Positions 47,459 to 56,594 of a stretch of 64,000 bases of DNA are shown here, in pieces. Source of the DNA: Bradyrhizobium australiense. Lineage in GTDB: Bacteria; Pseudomonadota; Alphaproteobacteria; Rhizobiales; Xanthobacteraceae. Position numbers and translations under genes: made by a program. Each line of letters begins with the position of its first letter. Position 1 is the first letter of the stretch. The stretch lies in contig NZ_JAAVLX010000012.1 in assembly GCF_013114825.1 (NCBI RefSeq), forward strand, positions 62,001-126,000. The letters run 5' to 3'. Under the pieces are notes generated by a model. It was not told the origin of the DNA. It did not search any database and saw only the letters and a program-made list of their open reading frames with translations.

Positions 47459-48472
47459 ATGAACGCCTTCAAATCGATTATTGGCAAAGTCGCCAGTGGC
47501 GCCACGCTGACCCGCGAGGAAGCGGCATCCGCTTTCGATAGCATGATGTCGGGCGAAGCCACACCCGCGCAGATGGGCGGACTTCTTATGGCGCTGCGGG
47601 TGCGCGGCGAGACGGTGGAAGAGATTACCGGCGCGGCTTTTGCGATGCGGAGTAAGATGCTGCGAGTCAGTGCGCCGCACGATCCCATTGACATTGGAGG
47701 GACTGGCGGCGACGCCTCGGACTCGGTCAACGTGTCGACCTGCGCCGCTTTCATCGTCGCTGGCGCTGACGTAAGGGTTGCCAAACATGGCAATCGCGCA
47801 CTGTCCTCGCGCTCGGGCGCAGCCGACGTTTTGGCGTCGCTCGGCGTGAGGATCGATATGGCCCCTGAAGACATCGCTCGCTGCGTACACGAAGCCGGCA
47901 TCGGCTTCATGTTTGCGCCGGTCCACCATCCCGCCATGAAGCACGTTCACCCGACCCGGGTTGAGCTCGCTACCCGCACCATCTTCAATCTGCTCGGACC
48001 GCTGTGCAATCCGGCCAGCGTCAAGCGACAGATAGTCGGAGTGTTTTCGCGGCAGTGGGTGCTGCCCATGGCGCAGGTGTTGAAGAATCTTGGCGCTGAG
48101 TCAGTGTGGGTGGTGCACGGCTCGGACGGACTTGATGAGATCACCCTGACCGGCCCTACCTTGGTTGCCTCGATTGAGACCAGCGAGATCCGCACCTTCG
48201 AAGTGACCCCTGAACATGCCGGTCTCCCCCGCTGCGGCAGCGTGGGGCTGAAGGGCGGCGATGCCGATGCCAATGCAGTCGCGCTGCAAAGCGTGCTCGA
48301 CGGCGCCCCAAGCCCGTATCGCGATATCGCGCTTCTCAATGCGGCCGCGGCATTGATCGTGGCCGGCCGTGCCAAAACCTTGAAGGAAGGCGTCGCCCTT
48401 GGGCAGAAATCGCTTGATAGCGGTGCCGCGGCGGCGCGATTGAAACATCTAGTCACAATCTCTAACGCCTGA
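47459..48472 (+). CDS. trpD: Anthranilate phosphoribosyltransferase
   Basis: Second step of tryptophan synthesis: joins anthranilate to PRPP to give phosphoribosyl-anthranilate. The 337-residue protein has the PRPP-binding glycine loop GTGGDASDSVN (81-91), VAKHGNRALSSRSGAADVL (108-126), the metal/anthranilate region VHHPAMKHVHPTRVELATRT, FNLLGPLCNP and VHGSDGLDEITLTGPT. It is full length and intact. trpC follows by 15 bases, so they form an operon. No trpG is found directly upstream; trpD in Bradyrhizobium is normally chromosomal, so this may be a core segment or a second copy. Confidence 0.93.
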   Translation: MNAFKSIIGKVASGATLTREEAASAFDSMMSGEATPAQMGGLLMALRVRGETVEEITGAAFAMRSKMLRVSAPHDPIDIGGTGGDASDSVNVSTCAAFIVAGADVRVAKHGNRALSSRSGAADVLASLGVRIDMAPEDIARCVHEAGIGFMFAPVHHPAMKHVHPTRVELATRTIFNLLGPLCNPASVKRQIVGVFSRQWVLPMAQVLKNLGAESVWVVHGSDGLDEITLTGPTLVASIETSEIRTFEVTPEHAGLPRCGSVGLKGGDADANAVALQSVLDGAPSPYRDIALLNAAAALIVAGRAKTLKEGVALGQKSLDSGAAAARLKHLVTISNA

Positions 48473-48487
48473 CAGCCGAGCTGACCG

Positions 48488-49306
48488 ATGTCCGACATTT
48501 TGACCAAGATCGAGGCCTACAAGCGCGAAAAGATCGCAGCCGCCAAGCGCGCCTTGCCGCTTTCAGAGGTCGAAGCGCTCGCGCGGCGGGCCCCGCCCCC
48601 GCGGGGTTTTCTCGCCGCCATCTGCAACAAGCACGCAGCAGATAAGTATGCGCTGATCGCCGAGATCAAGAAGGCCTCTCCCTCCAAAGGCCTTATCCGG
48701 GGCGACTTCGATCCGCCCTCGCTTGCCAGGGCCTATGAAGCGGGCGGCGCGGCCTGTCTGTCGGTGCTGACGGATACGCCCTTCTTTCAGGGGCACCCTG
48801 ATTTCATGATGGCGGCGCGCGCGGCAACATATCTGCCGGTGCTGCGCAAGGACTTCATGTTCGACACCTATCAGGTGACGGAAGCGCGCGCTCAGGGGGC
48901 CGATTGCATCCTGATCATCATGGCGGCGCTCGACGACGAAACCGCTCGCGAGATCGAGGCTGCGGCCCTGGCCTATGGCATGGATGTGCTGATCGAGATC
49001 CATGACCGCGACGAGCTCGATCGGGCGCTAAAACTTCGATCGCCGATGATCAGCATCAACAACCGCAACCTGCGCACCTTCGAGACCACGCTTACGATCA
49101 GCGAGGCTCTGGCGCCGCTCATACCGAAGACTCGCCTGATCGTCGGCGCAAGCGGTATCTGCGCCCCGGGCGATATTCTGCGTCTTTCGCGGCTTGGCAT
49201 TTCGACCTTCCTGGTCGGAGAAAGTCTGATGCGGCAGGCTGACGTGACGGCGGCGACCCGCGCGCTGCTCTCGCGGCAGGCGACGGTTTCGACCGGAGCG
49301 CAGTAA
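48488..49306 (+). CDS. trpC: Indole-3-glycerol phosphate synthase
   Basis: Closes the indole ring of carboxyphenylamino-deoxyribulose phosphate in tryptophan synthesis. The 272-residue beta/alpha barrel has ALIAEIKKASPSKGLIR (55-71), SVLTDTPFFQGHPDFM, VLRKDFMFDTYQVTEARAQG (catalytic lysine), DVLIEIHDRDELDRAL, SINNRNLRTFETTL and ASGICAPGDILRL, all typical. It is complete. In Bradyrhizobium the next genes are often moaC and moeA; here no such gene follows, and the sequence after 49306 becomes non-coding. Confidence 0.93.
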   Translation: MSDILTKIEAYKREKIAAAKRALPLSEVEALARRAPPPRGFLAAICNKHAADKYALIAEIKKASPSKGLIRGDFDPPSLARAYEAGGAACLSVLTDTPFFQGHPDFMMAARAATYLPVLRKDFMFDTYQVTEARAQGADCILIIMAALDDETAREIEAAALAYGMDVLIEIHDRDELDRALKLRSPMISINNRNLRTFETTLTISEALAPLIPKTRLIVGASGICAPGDILRLSRLGISTFLVGESLMRQADVTAATRALLSRQATVSTGAQ

Positions 49307-49595
49307 TGGCGCGCAAAGCCTCCAAGCCGAGCTCGCTTCGCTTCGAATACTGCTCGCCGGAAACGACATTGAGGTGTCGCCGCTGTTCGACGAGGCCTAG
49401 TCAGCATTTAGAAGGTCCGCGGAACTCAATCAGCACCGAGCCGGTTGGTCCCCCCTGCATTTGACGACGGCCGAGAAGTGCGGCCCGTGATCGTGGCGCG
49501 AAATGCACCGTTTGCACGAAATAGCGGTGCATTAGCTTGAGACGGTAGAGCAAAATCATGGAAAGCTTTCAGAAATCGAGGCGGAGCTTCGTGAG
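49307..49595. other. No gene seen after trpC
   Basis: A short coding-like segment (LQAELASLRILLAGNDIEVS, then PLFDEA and stop near 49398) could be the end of a lost gene. No terminator hairpin with a T-run was found. Confidence 0.35.
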
Positions 49596-49808
49596 ATGAG
49601 GACGGTCTATGCTCGGAGCAGCGCGCTTATCAGGCTGCAGGATGCGTACTGTATCAATCTTGCCGAGCTGATCGAGGCCAAGGCGGCGCCTGACAGATCG
49701 ACCGCCGCTCAGATCGCCAGAGCCGGTGCGAAGCGACCCACCGAGATCGTCGAAAAGACAGGCGGCTCGGGGACTCGCGCTTCGCGCAACCGGGAAGGAG
49801 ACAAATAA
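49596..49808 (+). CDS. Small hypothetical protein, first of a coupled pair
   Basis: A 70-residue frame with a helical core (LIRLQDAYCINLAELIEAKA, then STAAQIARAGAKRPTEIVEK). The frame is open upstream for 30 more codons (KLSEIEAELREMRTVYARSS) but without another ATG, so the N-terminus may be longer with an unusual start or may be lost. Its stop TAA overlaps the ATG of the next gene (TAATG). No family recognised. Confidence 0.4.
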   Translation: MRTVYARSSALIRLQDAYCINLAELIEAKAAPDRSTAAQIARAGAKRPTEIVEKTGGSGTRASRNREGDK

Positions 49809-50047
49809 TGATCTCTTGGCGGACGGTCACGGTACTCGGATCAATCGCAACGATCGAACGCATGTTTCGTAAGTTTCGTGAGGTGATCGATACAGACGAG
49901 TCGATCTCGCCCGAGCTGCGGCTTTCGTTGCATGCGACGCTGGATGAGCGTCTTCTCTTCGGGAAAGAGCGCCTTTTCGGCAGTATCGGAAGGCAAGACG
50001 GCGCGGCGGCCATGCCCATATCACCACCGAGGAACAATTCGCAGTGA
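49808..50047 (+). CDS. Small hypothetical protein, second of a coupled pair
   Basis: A 79-residue protein starting MISWRTVTVLGSIATIERMF, with AAGGAG 7 bases upstream of the ATG. The middle is helical (SPELRLSLHATLDERLLFGK). Overlap with the previous stop codon suggests joint translation. There is no membrane segment and no known motif. The following sequence (50048-50354) shows nothing clear. Confidence 0.4.
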   Translation: MISWRTVTVLGSIATIERMFRKFREVIDTDESISPELRLSLHATLDERLLFGKERLFGSIGRQDGAAAMPISPPRNNSQ

Positions 50048-50354
50048 ATGACGCCGCGCACAGACAGATCACGGACCGCGCGCCCTTCGGACGTACGGGC
50101 CCCCTTCGCCGTCGCTGTTGCTGCGCGACGAGGACGCGGAACGTGGTCGATCTGACGCAAAGGCACGCTGAACGTTATCATCCAGGCGGAACCACCGATT
50201 GTGTTCAGCTGGATCGCAAGATCATGCTGTGGAGATGTCAGATCATCGGTGCGATCAAGCGCGAATTGCGCGGAGGCAAGTTCGAGAGCCGCGACCAACG
50301 CGATCTCCGCATAGCTCAAACGTTCGAAGTCAAACGCCACTCCGGAGCTGGGCT

Positions 50355-50879
50355 ATGAGCTGCCAATCGGCTCCCCGGATGAGCGATATTCAGTCCATCG
50401 AAGCGACTGAGTTTCGCCAGGCCATGCGAAATCTGGCGAGCGGCGTCTGCATTGTAGCAACCGGAACGGCCGTCGGACGGCGGGGGTTAACGGTCAGTTC
50501 TATTACCTCGATCTGCATGGAGCCGCCCTGCTTGCTCGTCGGTATTAATGCCAGTTCCGAAACTCACGACGCGATACTCGCCAACGGCACTTTTGGCGTG
50601 AGTATGCTCGGCGGCAATCAGCAGGACCTCGCACTGCGTTTCGCCGGCCGGCATGGCGCAAACGGTGTCCACCGTTTCGATACAGCGCCATGGGATCAGG
50701 GCGTCCTTGACGTACCGGTTCTGCAAAGCGCAATTTGTGTGCTCGAATGCGTCTTGCATCACCACCAACTCGTCGCCACCCATCGGATCTTTATCGGCCG
50801 GGTTGTCGCTACGCGATCAGCTCAAGGCAATCCACTCATCAACTTCCGTGGCGAGCTTCGAACGCTACTGTACGGCTGA
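50355..50879 (+). CDS. Flavin reductase-like FMN-binding protein
   Basis: A 174-residue protein of the flavin reductase-like fold, which binds FMN and often supplies reduced flavin to a two-component monooxygenase. The FMN-binding pattern is visible: RQAMRNLASGVCIVATGTAV, GLTVSSITSICMEPPCLLVG and TFGVSMLGGNQQDLALRFAG, and the C-terminal LINFRGELRTLLYG. The start could be the ATG at 50355 or the one at 50379 (MSDIQSIEATEF), which fits the family better. No partner monooxygenase gene is nearby. Intact. Confidence 0.82.
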   Translation: MSCQSAPRMSDIQSIEATEFRQAMRNLASGVCIVATGTAVGRRGLTVSSITSICMEPPCLLVGINASSETHDAILANGTFGVSMLGGNQQDLALRFAGRHGANGVHRFDTAPWDQGVLDVPVLQSAICVLECVLHHHQLVATHRIFIGRVVATRSAQGNPLINFRGELRTLLYG

Positions 50880-50965
50880 GTGCAGGTTTTCACCGCAACG
50901 TCGTTATTCGTAACGAAACTCTCCGGCCAGGCCTATACTGAAAGTCGCAATGAAGGAGCCGAGTT

Positions 50966-51268
50966 ATGATGATAGAATGCTCGTCCGAGAGGGGAGTGCA
51001 ATTGGCGAAGCCCATCGATTTTTGCGGGTTTAAGCTCGTCTTGAAGGGCCCGCATGCCGCTAAGCCTTCAGACTTGAAAGGGATTGCGCTCGTTGACCAC
51101 GGCAACGCGCTGGTGCCTATTGATTTAGTGCCTATCCTGCCTGGATGCCCCAAGGACAACGAAACCTGGGAAGCAGCCTACGCCAAGATGGTCGCAAACG
51201 CGCGCGACCGCGGCTGGATTGACGCTAAAGCAAATGCGATTCGCGCACACAGCGAAACAAGGTTCTGA
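50966..51268 (+). CDS. Hypothetical protein, 100 residues
   Basis: A clean frame with GAAGGAG before the ATG. The product (FCGFKLVLKGPHAAKPSDLK, ALVDHGNALVPIDLVPILPG, then an aromatic helix ETWEAAYAKMVANARDRGWI) is soluble and looks well folded. I do not recognise the family. It follows the flavin reductase gene by 86 bases and could be cotranscribed. Confidence 0.6.
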   Translation: MMIECSSERGVQLAKPIDFCGFKLVLKGPHAAKPSDLKGIALVDHGNALVPIDLVPILPGCPKDNETWEAAYAKMVANARDRGWIDAKANAIRAHSETRF

Positions 51269-51563
51269 TCAGAAAAATCCGAGGCAGCTCGCATCTGCAA
51301 GTTAGTGCCCTGCATGCGAGTGACACTCGTCCCTAATCTGTCTCGATAGCGACTCCTTCAGCTCGGCATCTTGCCCAGAAGCGGACACCATGATGGCGGC
51401 AAGAAGATCAGCCCTGAATGGGAACCCGACATGCATCAGCCGCGCCGCTCACTAAGACGACGCCTCAAGGCCTTGGCGCTGGAAACGCTGGCCAGTCTCG
51501 GGCCGGAGGAAATGGCGGTGCTTCTTCAGCTTTCGAATCATCGCTGCTGCCGGAGGCTTAGGA
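51269..51563. other. No confirmed gene
   Basis: A frame from 51371 with a basic, helical stretch (SLRRRLKALALETLASLGPE) may be a fragment; nothing else is seen. Confidence 0.3.
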
Positions 51564-51655
51564 GTTTGAACATATTCACACGACGGCCGCCCAAAAGAAG
51601 TTGAATCGCACGTGGCGTCAAGTTGTAAGATCTCGAAGTAGGTGCCAGCTTCCGG
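51564..51655 (+). repeat. Dispersed repeat, copy 2
   Basis: Begins GTTTGAACATATTCACACGA and ends in GTAGGTGCCAGCTTCCGG; roughly 70 percent like the copy at 39448-39542 by eye. On the minus strand both copies keep a related translation, AGTYFEILQLDATCDSTSF against SATYFKIVQSNATYDSSPF, so it may be a decayed coding element. Confidence 0.6.
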
Positions 51656-52275
51656 GCGCGCCGTGCTCAATCCGAGAAGCGTGGTTTTGTTCTCCGCACA
51701 GATCCCTGGGAGCTGGTATGGCGACAAGATCGCGCAACGCATAAAGGTCGATTGGGCTGCAGAAGCTCCCAAGGAGCTGTGGCGGCAACTTCTGCTCGCC
51801 ACGATCGGCGCGACGCAAGAGATTGCCGAGTATCTCGGAGCGGCAATGTGAAAAGACCTGACGGCTACAGGAAGGTCTTGCTAGTCAATCACACTGAAGG
51901 CCAATGCCGGGCCATTGTGGCCTCAAAGATGGAGATGCCGAAGCCGCCTATATGTGTGGCAAGCCTGTATTGAGAAGATCGCGCAGGAGACTCTCGTCAT
52001 GGTGCGCTTATCACCATTGTCTGACGCACGCAGCCCCTGTCGAGCAAAACTGAAGCACGTGAGCAAGAGCCTACACTTTGAGTCTCCGGATCACATCCAT
52101 CCTACCTGAGCTCATGAGATCGTCACAAGCTGCACTCTTTTGCAGATACCCGTCGGAAGGCCCCTCATCTAAGACAATAAAGCCATAATCGACACCTTTC
52201 CGAGCGATGTTGAGGAGCTCTCATTGGCCGCTTCGCGAGGCAAGTACTGTGCAAACCAGGGAAAACGGAAGACTG
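51656..52275. other. Fragmentary coding-like sequence
   Basis: Plus 51657-51851 reads GRAVLNPRSVVLFSAQIPGS, then RIKVDWAAEAPKELWRQLLL and ends GAAM; it looks like the C-terminal end of a real protein but has no start. A short frame follows to 51973. Upstream of the acyl-CoA synthetase nothing regulatory is clear. Confidence 0.35.
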
Positions 52276-53799
52276 ATGGTTGATCTCTGCACGCTGATTG
52301 AGCGCAACGCGGCGTTCTCTCCCGACAAGCCCGCGATCCATTTCGAGGGCGAGACCTTAAGCTACGCGGTCTTCAATCAGCGGATCGAGCAGGTCGCGCG
52401 CGCCCTAAAAAGCCAGCTCGGTGTCGAGAGAGGCGATCGCGTCGCGATCCTCAGCCTTAACCGGCCTGACCATCTGGTGTTGCTCTATGCCTGCGCGCGG
52501 CTCGGCGCAATGCTTGTGCCACTGAACTGGAGGCTTGCGGTCGCCGAGCAGCTCTTCATCCTGTCCGACGCCGCCGCCAAGGTGCTGGTGATCGAACACG
52601 CCTTCGAGGCACTCCTGCCGCCGCTGGCGGAGCAACTGCCGGATATCTTTGTCGTCGGCTTGGATTTTGCGCCCCTCGGCGGAAGCAAATGGGATGGCCT
52701 GCTAGACCGAGGGCGCGGTGATGGTCGCAATCCGTACACGGACCTGTCCTGCCCGCTTCTGCTCGTCTATACCTCGGGCACCACAGGGCGGCCGAAAGGG
52801 GCTGTGCTGCGCCAAGAGGCCTTGCTGTGGAATGGGGTTATGAGTCAGCACATGCATGGCCTCACCTCGGCTGACCATGTCTTGACAGTGTTGCCGCTGT
52901 TCCATGTGGGTGGCCTCAATATCCAGACGACGCCAGCGTTGCATCACGGCGCGACGGTTACGATCCACACGCGGTTTACCCCAGAGGCGACGCTCGCTGC
53001 TTTCGAGCGTGAACGGCCAACTCTGGCCGTGTTGGTGCCTGCCACGATTCAGGCCCTGACCGAGCATCCCCAGTGGTCGACCACCGACCTAAGCTCACTC
53101 AGAGCAATTTCCACCGGCTCAACCATGGTGCCGCAGCACCTGATCGAACGCTTTGTCGCACGCAGCGTACCAGTGCTGCAGGTGTATGGCTCCACGGAGA
53201 CTTGCCCAATTGCTGTCTATACGAGACTGGGCGGTGATCTCTCGCGTGAGGGTACGACTGGCTTGCCCGGCCTTTTCTGCGAAGCGGCAATCATCGATGA
53301 TGCGGGCAACAAGCTGCCGCCAGGCGCCCTGGGCGAGATCGCAGTGCACGGGCCTAATGTCTTTTGCGAATATTGGGGCAATCAAGAAGCAACGCGCGAG
53401 GCGCTGCATAACGGCTGGTATCACACTGGCGATATCGGCCGCCGCGATGCTGACGGGTATTTTTGGGTCCATGATCGCAAGAAGAATTTGATCATTTCCG
53501 GCGGGGAAAACGTTTATCCGGCGGAAGTCGAGCGTGTGCTTATGGAGCATCCAGATGTCGCAGAATGCGCTGTCGTCGGTCGGCCCGATTCGCGCTGGCA
53601 TGAAGTACCAGTCGCCTATGTGATCAGGCGGTCGGGCGCGCCGACTAACGCGGAAGCACTGACCGCGCATATGCAGTCGCAGCTCGCCCGTTTCAAAGTG
53701 CCGCGCGAAATCATTTTCACGGAAGAATTGCCGCGAACGCGGTTGGGCAAGATCCAGCATTTTATGCTGAAAGAGCTCGATGCGCGATCAAGTCGGTAA
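52276..53799 (+). CDS. Acyl-CoA synthetase (AMP-forming)
   Basis: Activates a carboxylic acid to its CoA thioester through an acyl-AMP. The 507-residue protein has the P-loop VYTSGTTGRPKGAV (164-177), the A5 motif QVYGSTETCP, the A7 motif GWYHTGDIGRRDADGYFWVH, the A8 hinge RKKNLIISGGENVYPAEVER and the catalytic lysine near the end (RTRLGKIQ). The size and motif spacing fit medium/short-chain fatty acyl or malonyl-type ligases; the substrate is open. I start at the ATG at 52276; upstream codons are not family-like. With the carboxylase at 40-44 kb it might supply an acyl-CoA, but they are not linked. Confidence 0.88.
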   Translation: MVDLCTLIERNAAFSPDKPAIHFEGETLSYAVFNQRIEQVARALKSQLGVERGDRVAILSLNRPDHLVLLYACARLGAMLVPLNWRLAVAEQLFILSDAAAKVLVIEHAFEALLPPLAEQLPDIFVVGLDFAPLGGSKWDGLLDRGRGDGRNPYTDLSCPLLLVYTSGTTGRPKGAVLRQEALLWNGVMSQHMHGLTSADHVLTVLPLFHVGGLNIQTTPALHHGATVTIHTRFTPEATLAAFERERPTLAVLVPATIQALTEHPQWSTTDLSSLRAISTGSTMVPQHLIERFVARSVPVLQVYGSTETCPIAVYTRLGGDLSREGTTGLPGLFCEAAIIDDAGNKLPPGALGEIAVHGPNVFCEYWGNQEATREALHNGWYHTGDIGRRDADGYFWVHDRKKNLIISGGENVYPAEVERVLMEHPDVAECAVVGRPDSRWHEVPVAYVIRRSGAPTNAEALTAHMQSQLARFKVPREIIFTEELPRTRLGKIQHFMLKELDARSSR

Positions 53800-53962
53800 G
53801 GAGGCACCAAAAAAGCGCGGCTATCCTCATTCTAAAGTTGGCTGAAGAGAGCCAACACACCGCCGCCCGACCTGGCCAAGCTCATACGGGGCAAATCTGT
53901 GCTCGGTTTCGGTGGAAAGATCGTCCGGAGCCTTACGCCATTCGATCAGGATGCGAAAATAA

Positions 53963-53985
53963 CGCTCTCGCCCATGGCGAGAGCG
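53963..53985. terminator. Perfect hairpin, possible terminator
   Basis: CGCTCTCGCC-CAT-GGCGAGAGCG forms a perfect 10-base stem with a 3-base loop. On the minus strand it is followed by TTATTTT; on plus there is no T-run. It lies 163 bases after the acyl-CoA synthetase and before DUF2130, so it may end readthrough or be part of a repeat. Confidence 0.5.
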
Positions 53986-54046
53986 CTGAGGCTAGTCGCC
54001 TCTCGATTATTCAGGCAGCATAGCGTTGAAATAAGGGGGTATAAAT

Positions 54047-55353
54047 TTGATATCAACAAAGACCAATGCTGCGCATGAGCCCACCCTCAACTGCCCTAAC
54101 TGCAACCATGAGATTAAGCTGACGGAGTCGCTTGCCGCGCCCCTGATCGAGGAAACAGGCCGTCGCTTTCAAGAGCAGCTAGCAGCAAGGATGCTGAGGT
54201 CGCGCGCAAGACAGAAGCCTTGCGTCAGGAACGCGAACAGCTTGAGAAAGCGCGCGAGCAAGTTGAGGACCAGGTCAAGCAACGGCTCGCGGCCGAGCGC
54301 AGCCAAATTGTTGCAGTTGAGGCGAAGAAAGCCCGGGAGGCGGCTGCGACTGAACTCCAATTGAAAGTCGCCGAAGCCAACGACCTTCGAAAAAAGCTAG
54401 AAGCGAACAATGCCAAGCTTGCCGAGGCCCAACAGGCCCAGGCTGAGCTGATGCGCAAGGAGCGCGCGCTCGATGAGGCAAAGCGCGAGCTCGACCTAAC
54501 CGTTGAAAAGCGGGTCCAGGCTTCGGTTGACGATATCCGCTCCAAAGCCAAGCAGGAGGCCGATGAGGCAGCCAGACTCCGTGTCCTGGAGAAGGACCAG
54601 ACGATTGAATCCATGGCTCGCACGATCGAGGAATTGAAGCGTAAGGCCGAACAAGGCTTACAACAGTCCCAAGGCGAGGTCCTTGAGCTGGAGCTCGAAG
54701 AGCTGCTGCGTGGACGTTTTCCTACCGATCTCATTGAGCCAGTCGGCAAGGGGGAGCTGGGCGCGGACGTTGTCCAGCAGGTGAACGGCTTCATCGGCCA
54801 GCCCGCCGGTATCATTCTTTGGGAGTCCAAGCGCACCAAGGCCTGGAGTGAGGGCTGGCTTGCCAAGCTTCGCGATGACCAGCGACGCTGTGGCGCCGAT
54901 GTAGCCCTCATCATCTCTCAGGCTCTTCCCAAGCACATTGAGCAGTTTGATTTGCTCGATGGCATCTGGGTTACGCACCCGCGCTGCGCCCTGCCCGTTG
55001 CCGTGGCCCTGCGGCAGACGCTGATCGAAGTGAACAGCTCTCGCCTCGTTCAGCAAGGCCAGCAAACCAAGATGGAGCAGGTGTATCAGTACTTGACCGG
55101 TATGAAGTTCCGGCAGCGGGTGGAGGCTGTGGTCGAGAAGTTCAATGACATGAGGGAGGACCTCGACAAGGAGCGCAAGTTCATGGCCCGGCAATGGTCC
55201 AAGCGAGAGACGCAGATCGTTTCAGTGATCGAATCTACCGTAGGCATGGTGGGTGACTTGCAGGCTATTGCTGGCAAGGCCATGCCGGAGATTCCCAGCC
55301 TCGACCTGCCCCTCTTAGAGAACCACGACAAGGCCGAACGAAAGGTGTCCTGA
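54047..55353 (+). pseudogene. DUF2130 nuclease-like protein, single frameshift
   Basis: Starts at a TTG (54047) with AAGGGGGT upstream and a zinc-finger-like NCPNCNHEI; LIEETGRRFQEQLA is followed by a one-base loss near 54188, after which the frame at 54220 continues with a long coiled coil (REQLEKAREQVEDQVKQRLA onward, about 150 residues) and the DUF2130 core (ELEELLRGRFPTDLIEPVGK, ILWESKRTKAWSEGWLAKLR, ADVALIISQALP). The E-S-K-R-T-K segment fits the PD-(D/E)xK nuclease fold predicted for this family. All else is intact, so the shift may be recent or an error. It begins the defence-like block that ends at 59743. Confidence 0.75.
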
Positions 55354-55441
55354 CCATGGTCTCATCGGGGTTCCTTGGCTTCAGAGCGTCCATACGCCAT
55401 TAGGCGATCCGGGAAATTTTCTAACAGAACCGAAAGTTGGC

Positions 55442-56068
55442 CTAATCTATCGGCACGGTATGTCCCAACGTAACGGCATGTTTGCGCTGGCTTGGAGTCA
55501 GAGCGCGCCAGAAATAGTGAACCTTGCTTGTTTCCATGGCCGCCAGATCGTCCATGTATCGCTTCTTTTTCAGCGTGACGTTGAAGAACGAAGGGTCGTG
55601 ATCGATACGGTTCCTTCGTAAGCGCCAAAACACCACAAACGCCTGCATGGGAGTCAACTTCTTGTTAGTTCGATAATACTTCAGCGCACCACTAAGAATT
55701 TGCGAGTTCTCCGCCCGAGCCAGTCTCTCCAGCGCTCGGATGCAGGAATCCAAACGCATTTTTTGAACAAGCTTCTCGAGTTGCCGTTTGGCGTCAGCCG
55801 GGGTTAGTCGACGGCCATTCTCATAGACTGCAACGTTGAACTGCAGAATACAGTGCGAACCAACATCAAGGCTGTGGTTGGTAAAGCGGTTTTGGATCTC
55901 GAAATGATAGCGGAGTCCCTCCTGCCCGCAGAGTTGACAAGTTTCATGGGGCTCTTCGTGGTCATGGGTATGACCAGTAAAGCGCCATTCTTCAAACGCC
56001 TTCGGTAGGGTATCCGCGACAGAAAGAGGGAGAATGCTATCCCTTACGCGCTTGGTATAGGTCTCCAT
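55442..56068 (-). CDS. CxxC hypothetical protein divergent from the XRE/IrrE pair
   Basis: A 208-residue protein from the ATG at 56068 (METYTKRVRDSILPLSVADT); the frame runs on to 56119. A treble-clef-like segment, ETCQLCGQEGLRYHFEIQNR, then HSLDVGSHCILQF, gives Cys-x2-Cys and His/Cys ligands. The rest is helical and basic (KKLTPMQAFVVFWRLRRNRI). I have seen this CQLCG...VGSxC pattern in proteins of unknown function from mobile elements but cannot name it. It is transcribed away from the XRE gene, and their shared upstream region contains the palindromic operator at 56208-56225. Confidence 0.6.
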   Translation of the reverse strand: METYTKRVRDSILPLSVADTLPKAFEEWRFTGHTHDHEEPHETCQLCGQEGLRYHFEIQNRFTNHSLDVGSHCILQFNVAVYENGRRLTPADAKRQLEKLVQKMRLDSCIRALERLARAENSQILSGALKYYRTNKKLTPMQAFVVFWRLRRNRIDHDPSFFNVTLKKKRYMDDLAAMETSKVHYFWRALTPSQRKHAVTLGHTVPID

Positions 56069-56207
56069 TCTTAGGGTCCTTTCTTTTGAAACAGTTCCCC
56101 TTACAAATAGGCCCACCAAAGTATCCCCGAGTGCTCAACCCAATGATACACCAAATAGTGACTCTCGCGTTTATGGTGCGCTACAGTTGCTGAAATACAA
56201 GATGACA

Positions 56208-56225
56208 ATCAGCTAATTAGCTGAT
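56208..56225. promoter_or_regulatory. Palindromic operator upstream of the XRE/IrrE operon
   Basis: ATCAGCTAATTAGCTGAT is a perfect 18-base palindrome 36 bases before the XRE start. The half-sites ATCAGC-N6-GCTGA recur upstream of the ubiquitin-like cassette. Confidence 0.7.
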
Positions 56226-56261
56226 ATGCTGTTACAAAACTCAACGAGGGCTATACGAACA

Positions 56262-56591
56262 ATGAGTTTGGATATGTCGTCCTTTGGACGTGCAATCTCT
56301 TCCGCACGAAAGCAGAGGGGCATTAGTCAGAAGGAATTGGCTGCCAAGATCGTTAAGGAAGATGGAGAAGCCATCACTCCCCAATACCTAAATGATATTG
56401 AACACGATCGCCGAAGCCCCTCTTCAGATCATTTGGTCGGTGAGTTTGCCAAGGTCCTTAAGATAGATGCGCTGGCGCTTTACGGACTCATCGGCATGCT
56501 CCCGGAGCAGGATAGGAGGCTCGTGAGAAAAGCCACTCCTGACCAAGTCAACCAAGCGTTTGTAGCGTTCCGGAAGCAATTAAAGGGATAA
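56262..56591 (+). CDS. XRE-family transcriptional repressor
   Basis: A 109-residue helix-turn-helix protein: FGRAISSARKQRGISQKELA, then ITPQYLNDIEHDRRSPSSDH, the five-helix XRE DNA-binding domain, followed by a short helical tail (QVNQAFVAFRKQLKG). I start at MSLDMSSFG (56262): an earlier ATG at 56226 lies directly against the operator and would be upstream of the likely transcript start. The next gene, an IrrE-like protease, begins 3 bases later. Such pairs (ImmR-ImmA, DdrO-IrrE) act as a repressor and the protease that destroys it on a signal. Confidence 0.85.
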   Translation: MSLDMSSFGRAISSARKQRGISQKELAAKIVKEDGEAITPQYLNDIEHDRRSPSSDHLVGEFAKVLKIDALALYGLIGMLPEQDRRLVRKATPDQVNQAFVAFRKQLKG

Positions 56592-56594
56592 TCT

